Shown here piece after piece: positions 58,653 to 64,000 of a stretch of DNA of 64,000 bases. The notes beneath the pieces are model-generated. The model ran no database searches. It was not told the DNA's origin and saw only the letters and a program-made list of their open reading frames with translations. The position numbers and the translations under genes are program-made. Where the stretch lies: NCBI GenBank assembly GCA_942491185.1, contig CALOAB010000004.1:310001-374000 (forward strand). The letters run 5' to 3'. The number at the start of each line of letters is the position of its first letter. Within the stretch, counting starts at the first letter, position 1. The stretch comes from SLRI01 sp942491185 (GTDB taxonomy: Bacteria; Pseudomonadota; Alphaproteobacteria; Geminicoccales; Geminicoccaceae).

Positions 58653-60308
58653 TCAGCCCGGGTGCAGGCGAGCCAGCAGCTCGGCGTGTTCCGGCGGCAA
58701 AGGCGGCCGCAACGCCAGGATCGATGGCCGCCGTCCGAGCCTGGTGGCTCGGGCTTCAGCAGCCTGCGCGGCCTGATCGGCACCGGAGCGCTCGAGGCAC
58801 AGCGCAAGCAAGCGGTAAAACGGCCATTCGTTGGGTCGAAGCTGAATCGCCCGCTCGATCGACCGTGTCGCTTCAGCCGCGTCGCCCCAACACAAACGTG
58901 CCGTTGCCTGCAGGAACAGCCGGTAGGACAGGAGCGGATCCGCTTCGCTCAACGAGACCGCCCTGGCAAAGCTCTGGCTCGCCCGCTCGAAATCGCCGCC
59001 GAGAAGATGCACTAAACCTTCGAGTTCGAAGCCCGGCGCATAAGCGGGGCTCAGCTGCAGGACCCAGGCGGCATCCCTGGCAGCGGCCGCATGATCAGGC
59101 TTGCCATGGATAGCAAAGAGACCGCGCGCCCAGAACGCATAGTCGCTCGCCGTCATGACCTCGACAGCCCGATCGAGATCCTCCTGCAATCGCTCAAGCT
59201 CAGTCTCGGGCAGCGTCGCGTGACGGGAGGCTGCCAGGGAAACGACGGCCTCGCCGCGCATCGCCAACGCCATCCCATCACCGGGACTCAGGTCGAGCGC
59301 CGCTGTCACGAGTGCCAGGGCATGCTCCCGGCTTTCCATGGTGGGCTTGTAAAAGCAGCTCGCAGCCCTCGACCGCAATTCCGAGACACTGAGGTCCCCA
59401 TCCGGCAGGTGGGCGGCCCGGTCGGCATCGAACGCGTTGATGCGCAGCCGCAAGTCTGAATCCACCCGTTCGATCAGCGAATCACAAAAGGCGAAGACAT
59501 CGCTGGCCTCGTCCTCATAAGTCTGCGACCAGACGGTGCCCGCTTCGCTCTTCATGATCAGCGCCAGGTGGAAGCGCCCTCTACCGTCTGCAAAGCGCAG
59601 CCGGCCGCGCAGGTGATAATCCGGATCGGCGGCGTTTGTGGACGTCGCGTCGACCAGCCGGATGCCGGTGCGGCGTGACAGCCGTTGGCTGATCTGGTCG
59701 CGCAGATCATCGGCAGCATTCCGACTTTCGCCGGTCTCCACGGTCACCGCGAAGGGTTCGACCGCAACCAGCGGTACGTCACGCGGCGATACCGTGTCAC
59801 GGTGCAGTGGCCGCCATTGAAAGGCCGTAACGGGCGAAGCGATGTTCTTGAGCTCGAACCGGCCCGCGGCACCGAAAGCCCCGGCCAGATCGGCGCTGAG
59901 CTGCCGGTGAAGGTCCTCAGAAATGATCAGCCCGCCGGGCGGTGCCTCGGTCTGCAGCCGGGCCGTCAGATTCACACTCGCACCATGGAAATCCGTCTCG
60001 TCGAAAACGATCTCGCCGAGATGAATGGCGATCCGTAGCTTGATCGATCGATGGCCGGCAAGCCGCTCTTGGACGTCCATCGCAGACTGCACAGCCGGCG
60101 CGATCGAGGAGAAGGCGACGATCCAGCCATCGCCCGTGCGCTTGAGCACATCACCGCCGGCATCGTCGATCAACGGCTCGAAATGCTCCTTCTTGAGCGC
60201 CTCGATCGCACCGAGCGCCGCCGTCTGGTTCTCCTCCATCAGCCGCGAGAAGCCAACGAGATCAGCAACCATGATGACGGCGAGCTGGCGGTTCTCGCCT
60301 TTAGGCAT
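58653..60308 (-). CDS. Class III adenylate/guanylate cyclase with C-terminal TPR domain
   Basis: A 551-residue protein. Residues about 9-165 form the cyclase catalytic domain: VADLVGFSRLM (metal Asp), DVLKRTGDGWIVAF (second Asp, and the Lys of purine recognition), FDETDFHGASVNLTARL (Asp, with the Asn and Arg of the transition state). A linker follows, then from about 330 helical TPR repeats (AALDLSPGDGMALAMRGEAV, LVHLLGGDFERASQSFARAVSLSEADP, AIQLRPNEWPFYRLLALCLERSG). No membrane helix. cAMP production is likely. Divergent from galM. Confidence 0.92.
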   Translation of the reverse strand: MPKGENRQLAVIMVADLVGFSRLMEENQTAALGAIEALKKEHFEPLIDDAGGDVLKRTGDGWIVAFSSIAPAVQSAMDVQERLAGHRSIKLRIAIHLGEIVFDETDFHGASVNLTARLQTEAPPGGLIISEDLHRQLSADLAGAFGAAGRFELKNIASPVTAFQWRPLHRDTVSPRDVPLVAVEPFAVTVETGESRNAADDLRDQISQRLSRRTGIRLVDATSTNAADPDYHLRGRLRFADGRGRFHLALIMKSEAGTVWSQTYEDEASDVFAFCDSLIERVDSDLRLRINAFDADRAAHLPDGDLSVSELRSRAASCFYKPTMESREHALALVTAALDLSPGDGMALAMRGEAVVSLAASRHATLPETELERLQEDLDRAVEVMTASDYAFWARGLFAIHGKPDHAAAARDAAWVLQLSPAYAPGFELEGLVHLLGGDFERASQSFARAVSLSEADPLLSYRLFLQATARLCWGDAAEATRSIERAIQLRPNEWPFYRLLALCLERSGADQAAQAAEARATRLGRRPSILALRPPLPPEHAELLARLHPG

Positions 60309-60458
60309 GCCTCCACTTCCTTGGCGTATGGCGCCTTGCTGCAGGACACGTCGTCCATAAAGCTGATGGCACCCGGACAGTGGTGGGAGGCTAGCGGATC
60401 GCTTGGTCGGGCACCAACACCCGTTTGTTCTGCCGCCGACGACGCCCTGGAATTGCCA

Positions 60459-60487
60459 CTGACCCTGCCAAGCGTATCGGCTATAGG
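60459..60487 (+). promoter_or_regulatory. Possible promoter of the galM operon
   Basis: CTGACC (60459-60464), 17 bases, TATAGG (60482-60487), 46 bases before the galM ATG. The match to consensus is moderate. Confidence 0.35.
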
Positions 60488-60532
60488 ATGCGGCGCCCGA
60501 CCGAACAGATGCAGGCCTGAGGAAGTGCTAAG

Positions 60533-61540
60533 ATGACAGCCAAGATAGAGAGTTTCGGCGAGTTCAGGGGGCAGCCAGTCGAGCGGATCTGGCTGGAGAA
60601 CGGCCAGGGCCTGCGCGCGGCTGTGCTCACCTGGGGCGGCGTCCTGCAGTCGCTCACGGCCGATGTCGATGGCATCGCGAGGCCGCTGGTGCTCGGCTTC
60701 GACGACTTCGCCGACTACCCGGCGAGATCGCCCTATTTCGGCGCCACGGTCGGCCGGTTCGGCAACCGCATCGGCGGTGCCGCTTTCACCCTCGACGGCG
60801 TCCGCTACGAGCTCGACCCCAACGATCGCGGCCGCAACCACCTGCATGGCGGCCTCACCGGCTGGGGCAAGCGGCTCTGGAGCCTGGAGAGCGCCGAGCG
60901 ATCGAGCGTCACCCTGGCGCTGACCTCGGCGGACGGCGAGATGGGCTATCCGGGCGCGGTCGAGGCGCGCTGCCGCTACCGGCTCGACGACACCACGCTG
61001 ACCATCGAGATGACGGCCACGACCTCCAAGCCGACGCCGATCAACATGGTCAATCACAGCTACTGGAACCTCGACGGCGAGGGCAGCATCGAGGGCCATG
61101 CGCTCAGGCTCGACGCCGACCGCTATCTGCCGACGGACGAGGAGCAGATCCCGACCGGCGAGGTGCTCGCCGTCGACGGCACAGCCTTCGAGTTCCGCGA
61201 GCAGCGCCGGATCGATGCCCTGGGCACAGCCGACTACGACCACTGCATGGTGCTGACCGACAAGCCGGGCTTGCGCGAGGTGGCGCATGCCGTCTCGAGC
61301 GACGGTCGCGTCGCCATGACGCTCTGCGCCGACCAGCCGGGCGTCCAGCTCTACACCGGCTTCAAGCTCGACATCGCGACCAAGGGCGGCCGGAAGATCG
61401 GCCCGCGCGCCGGTTTCTGCCTGGAGACCGAGGGCTACCCCGACGCCCCGAACAAGCCGCATTTCCCGAGCTGTATCCTGGCGCCGGGCGAGACCTATCG
61501 CCATGTGATGCGACACGAATTCTTCGTGTCGGAGAGCTGA
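60533..61540 (+). CDS. galM: Aldose 1-epimerase (galactose mutarotase)
   Basis: A 335-residue enzyme interconverting alpha and beta anomers of sugars. Family marks are TVGRFGNRIGGAAF, NHLHGGLTGWGKRLW (active His), MVNHSYWNLDGEG (second His), DYDHCMVL and GFCLETEGYPDAPN (catalytic Glu). A GAGGAAG ribosome site precedes the ATG. First gene of an apparent operon with a nitrilase-type amidase and a HIBADH-type dehydrogenase. Confidence 0.95.
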   Translation: MTAKIESFGEFRGQPVERIWLENGQGLRAAVLTWGGVLQSLTADVDGIARPLVLGFDDFADYPARSPYFGATVGRFGNRIGGAAFTLDGVRYELDPNDRGRNHLHGGLTGWGKRLWSLESAERSSVTLALTSADGEMGYPGAVEARCRYRLDDTTLTIEMTATTSKPTPINMVNHSYWNLDGEGSIEGHALRLDADRYLPTDEEQIPTGEVLAVDGTAFEFREQRRIDALGTADYDHCMVLTDKPGLREVAHAVSSDGRVAMTLCADQPGVQLYTGFKLDIATKGGRKIGPRAGFCLETEGYPDAPNKPHFPSCILAPGETYRHVMRHEFFVSES

Positions 61541-61543
61541 GCC

Positions 61544-62368
61544 GTGCGCCTCGCCGTCATCCAGATGAACTCGGGCCCGGACAAGACAGCGAACCTCGTG
61601 GCCGCGAAGGCGCTGATCGAGCTGGCCATCGAGCGCGAGCGGCCGGATCTGGTCAGCCTGCCCGAGACCTTCACGGTGATGGGCGGCGGTGATGCCGGCA
61701 GGATTGAAGCGGCAGAGCCGATCCCGGGCGGTGCCGCCTACACCATGCTGCAGGACCTCGCCCGCGAGCACCGGGTCAACGTCCACGGCGGCAGCTTCTT
61801 CGAGCGCCTGGCCGACGGTCGCCTGACGAACACCACCGTCGTCTTCGACCGCGCCGGCAACGAGGCGGCGCGCTACCGCAAGATCCACCTCTTCGACGTG
61901 GTCACGCCCAACGGCGAGGCCTATCGCGAGAGTGACTACACCGCACCCGGCGACGAGATTGTCACGATCGACCTCGATGGTGTGCGCATCGGCCTGGCGA
62001 TCTGCTACGATCTCCGCTTCGCCGAGTTGTTCCTCGAGCTGCGCAAGCGAGGCGCTGAGGTGATCATGGTGCCATCCGCCTTCACGCTGCAAACCGGCAA
62101 GGACCACTGGGAGGTGCTGTTGCGGGCGCGGGCGATCGAGACCCAATGCTACATCGCCGCTGCCGCGCAATGCGGCGGCTTTCCCGCCGGCCGCAGCACC
62201 CGCTACAGCTACGGCAACGCGCTGATCGCCGATCCCTGGGGCCAGGTCGTCGCCCGTGCCTCGGACCAGCCGGGCCATGCGGCGGCCGAGATCGACCGCG
62301 ACTACCTGGCCGCCGTCCGGCAGCGCATTCCCGTTGAGCAGCACCGCGTTTTGGATCGCCACACATGA
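61544..62368 (+). CDS. Carbon-nitrogen hydrolase (Nit2/omega-amidase-like)
   Basis: A 274-residue nitrilase-superfamily amidase starting with GTG three bases after the galM stop. The catalytic triad is Glu in SLPETFTVMG, Lys in ARYRKIHLFDV and Cys in LAICYDLRFAELF. The sequence is that of the Nit2/omega-amidase and deaminated-glutathione amidase group, which repair or degrade alpha-keto amides. Stop overlaps the next ATG (ATGA). Confidence 0.93.
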   Translation: MRLAVIQMNSGPDKTANLVAAKALIELAIERERPDLVSLPETFTVMGGGDAGRIEAAEPIPGGAAYTMLQDLAREHRVNVHGGSFFERLADGRLTNTTVVFDRAGNEAARYRKIHLFDVVTPNGEAYRESDYTAPGDEIVTIDLDGVRIGLAICYDLRFAELFLELRKRGAEVIMVPSAFTLQTGKDHWEVLLRARAIETQCYIAAAAQCGGFPAGRSTRYSYGNALIADPWGQVVARASDQPGHAAAEIDRDYLAAVRQRIPVEQHRVLDRHT

Positions 62369-63273
62369 CCATCTCGATCGGCTTTGTCGGCCTCGGCTCC
62401 ATGGGCTTGCCGATGGCCAGGCAGCTCCTCGCCGCGGGCCACACGGTCTACGGCTACGACGTCGCCAAAGCGCAGCTCGACGCCTTCAAGGAAGCCGGCG
62501 GCCAGCCCAAGGCCAACCCGCGCGACGTCGCCGACCTGGTCTCGCTGCTGATCCTCGTGGTCGCCACGGCCGACCAGGCCGAAGCGGCCCTCTTCGGCCC
62601 TGAAGGGGGTGCTGCATTGCTCGGCGAAGGCGGGGTCGTCGTCCTGCACAGCACCGTGCCGCCACCCTTCACCGAGAGCCTCGGGGCACGCCTCGACGAG
62701 ATGGGCCTGCTGCTCCTCGACGCACCGATCAGCGGCGGCCGGGCCGGCGCCGAGGCCGGCACGCTCACCGTCATGGCCTCGGGCAGCGAAGCGGCCTTTG
62801 CCGCCGCAGCCCCGGCGCTCGACGCCATGGCCAAGACCGTGCATCGATTGGGCGACCGGCCGGGCATCGGCTCGACCGTCAAGATGATCAACCAGCACCT
62901 CGCCGGCGTGCACATCGCGGCTGCCTGCGAGGCCATGGCGCTGGGCACGGCGGCCGGCGCCGACCCCGACAAGCTCTACGAGGTGATCACCGGCTCGGCC
63001 GGCAATTCCTGGATGTTCACCAACCGCGTGCCGCACATCCTGGCCCGCGACTTCAGCCCGCTCTCGGCCGTCGAGATCTTCGTCAAGGATCTCGGCATCG
63101 TGCTCGACACGGCCAAGGCCAAGCGCTTCCCGCTGCCGCTCGCGGCCATCGCCCACCAGCAGTTCATCGCCGCGGCCGCCGCCGGGTTCGGCCGCGAGGA
63201 CGACAGTGCCGTGGTCAAGGTCTACGAGAGGCTCACGGGCATCGAGGTCGGCGGCCAGGGCGAGAAAGACTGA
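62365..63273 (+). CDS. NAD(P)-dependent oxidoreductase, 3-hydroxyisobutyrate dehydrogenase family
   Basis: A 302-residue beta-hydroxyacid dehydrogenase. The Rossmann motif is GFVGLGSMGLPMA; the substrate-binding DAPISGGRAGAEAGTLTVMASG and the catalytic Lys in GSTVKMINQHLAG are clear. FSPLSAVEIFVKDLGIV is typical of the group near L-threonate dehydrogenase (LtnD) and tartronate semialdehyde reductase. Overlaps the nitrilase gene by four bases. The exact hydroxyacid is not certain. Confidence 0.93.
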   Translation: MTISIGFVGLGSMGLPMARQLLAAGHTVYGYDVAKAQLDAFKEAGGQPKANPRDVADLVSLLILVVATADQAEAALFGPEGGAALLGEGGVVVLHSTVPPPFTESLGARLDEMGLLLLDAPISGGRAGAEAGTLTVMASGSEAAFAAAAPALDAMAKTVHRLGDRPGIGSTVKMINQHLAGVHIAAACEAMALGTAAGADPDKLYEVITGSAGNSWMFTNRVPHILARDFSPLSAVEIFVKDLGIVLDTAKAKRFPLPLAAIAHQQFIAAAAAGFGREDDSAVVKVYERLTGIEVGGQGEKD

Positions 63274-63276
63274 GCC

Positions 63277-64000
63277 TTGGCAACCACCCCGTCCCGTCGG
63301 TTCTTCGGCGTCGGCACGCGATTGAACGAGGTCGCCGGCTGGCTGCTGCTGGTGCTGCTCGGCCTGGGCTGCATCGTCGTGCTCCGGCCGTTCTTCCCGT
63401 CTTTGCTCTGGGCCACCATCCTGGTCTTCTCGACCTGGCCGCTGCACCAGCGGCTGAAGGCGCTGCTCGGCGGCCGCAACCTGCCCGCCTCGATGCTGAT
63501 GACGCTGGTCCTGGCCGCAGCACTGATCGTGCCGACGGCGCTGCTCGCCAATGCGCTCGCCGAGACCGCCGAGGATGCCATCATGCAGCTCCGGCATCAC
63601 TTCCCGGCCGACGGCACAGGTTTCGCCACACTGCCGGCCTGGATCGCCGACCTGCCGCTCATCGGCGGCCTCTTGGCCAATCTCTGGCGGGGCCTCGTCA
63701 CCAACACCGGTGACCTGCTCGGCACGCTCCTGCCCTACGTGGCGCCGCTGCGCGACGCCGCGATCCGCGGCGGGCTCGGCATCGGCCGCGGCATCATCGA
63801 GCTCGCCGTCAGCGTGCTGGTCGCCTTCTTCCTCTACCGCGACGGCGCCCTTGCCGCCGAGCTGCTGCATCGTTCGGTCGGCAGTGTCGTCGGCGAGCGG
63901 GCGAAGCACCTGATCGGCGTCGCCGCCGGCACCATCCGCAGCGTCGTCTACGGGGTCATCGGCACCGCCATGATCCAGGCGATGCTGGCGCTGTTCGGCT
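63277..64000 (+). CDS. AI-2E family transporter (3' end outside window)
   Basis: A TTG start at 63277, three bases after the previous stop, begins LATTPSRRFFGVGTRLNEVAG, followed by helices WLLLVLLGLGCIVVLRPFFPSLLWATIL and LMTLVLAAALIVPTALL. The pattern matches the AI-2E/YdiK-type membrane family, usually about 350-390 residues; 241 codons are present before the window ends. Family members transport autoinducer-2 or small ions, or have unknown cargo. The start codon is inferred because no ATG gives the N-terminal helix. Confidence 0.88.
   Translation, partial: MATTPSRRFFGVGTRLNEVAGWLLLVLLGLGCIVVLRPFFPSLLWATILVFSTWPLHQRLKALLGGRNLPASMLMTLVLAAALIVPTALLANALAETAEDAIMQLRHHFPADGTGFATLPAWIADLPLIGGLLANLWRGLVTNTGDLLGTLLPYVAPLRDAAIRGGLGIGRGIIELAVSVLVAFFLYRDGALAAELLHRSVGSVVGERAKHLIGVAAGTIRSVVYGVIGTAMIQAMLALFG

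Noticed and set aside
60239..62362. A 707-residue minus-strand frame opposite galM and the nitrilase
   Set aside because: Shadow frame; the plus-strand genes have complete catalytic motifs.

Overview
The window is about 64 kb of very GC-rich, densely packed chromosomal DNA with short intergenic gaps. The gene set points to an alphaproteobacterium, most likely near Rhodospirillales/Geminicoccales: EipB-like DUF1849, DUF1523, MipA/OmpV, Rap1a/Tai, a GlxA-type regulator beside a gamma-butyrobetaine hydroxylase-like gene, a TRAP transporter, and an octopine/histidine-type ABC transporter. Placement below class is inference. No rRNA, tRNA, CRISPR array, intact insertion sequence or prophage was seen.

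Layout. 1-5 kb: secA (cut by the window start) and a membrane GGDEF/EAL protein. 5-12 kb: fhs, then the overlapping set of a ligase-associated Lhr-like helicase, pdeM and photolyase, facing a sensorless histidine kinase. 12-17.5 kb: HNH endonuclease, cytochrome P450, amidase, a hypothetical and an NTF2-like fusion protein. 17.4-20.6 kb: polar amino-acid ABC operon. 20.6-24.7 kb: pirin, a decayed IS481-type transposase, a 2OG-Fe(II) oxygenase, an orphan Flp pilin and dusA. 24.8-31.6 kb: gamma-butyrobetaine hydroxylase-like gene divergent from a GlxA regulator, uup, a 268-bp fold-back element, amn and DUF1810. 31.4-37.1 kb: GNAT, DUF1523, TRAP operon and an EEP hydrolase. 37.1-41.4 kb: MipA, META/CIA30 pair and a broken TPR gene with 141-bp tandem repeats. 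41.5-48.5 kb: moaA, nadK-DUF192, EamA transporter, rhlE-like helicase, small membrane protein, GNAT, DUF1330, Rap1a/Tai and a glycine-zipper lipoprotein. 48.5-56 kb: acnA, 2-hydroxyacid dehydrogenase, EipB-like protein, and a ROK kinase divergent from a Gfo/Idh/MocA-ThuA pair. 56-64 kb: acyltransferase, cytochrome c, DUF3750, adenylate cyclase with TPRs, then galM-nitrilase-HIBADH-AI-2E transporter (cut by the window end).

Two things stand out. The first is the 268-bp element at 29337-29604: perfect 34-bp inverted termini around two elaborate nested hairpins, no coding content, sitting just upstream of the amn ribosome binding site. It looks like a non-autonomous mobile or fold-back element. 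The second is a run of single-base reading-frame breaks in otherwise well-conserved genes (Lhr-like helicase, DUF1523, TPR protein, moaA, rhlE tail, 2-hydroxyacid dehydrogenase). Because moaA is usually needed and its downstream frame is intact, sequence error is the first explanation to exclude.

Physiologically the window suggests a heterotroph taking up amino acids (ABC), organic acids or related solutes (TRAP) and quaternary amines (GBBH-like), with sugar modules (ROK/ThuA/galM), one-carbon metabolism (fhs) and light- and lesion-dependent DNA repair.
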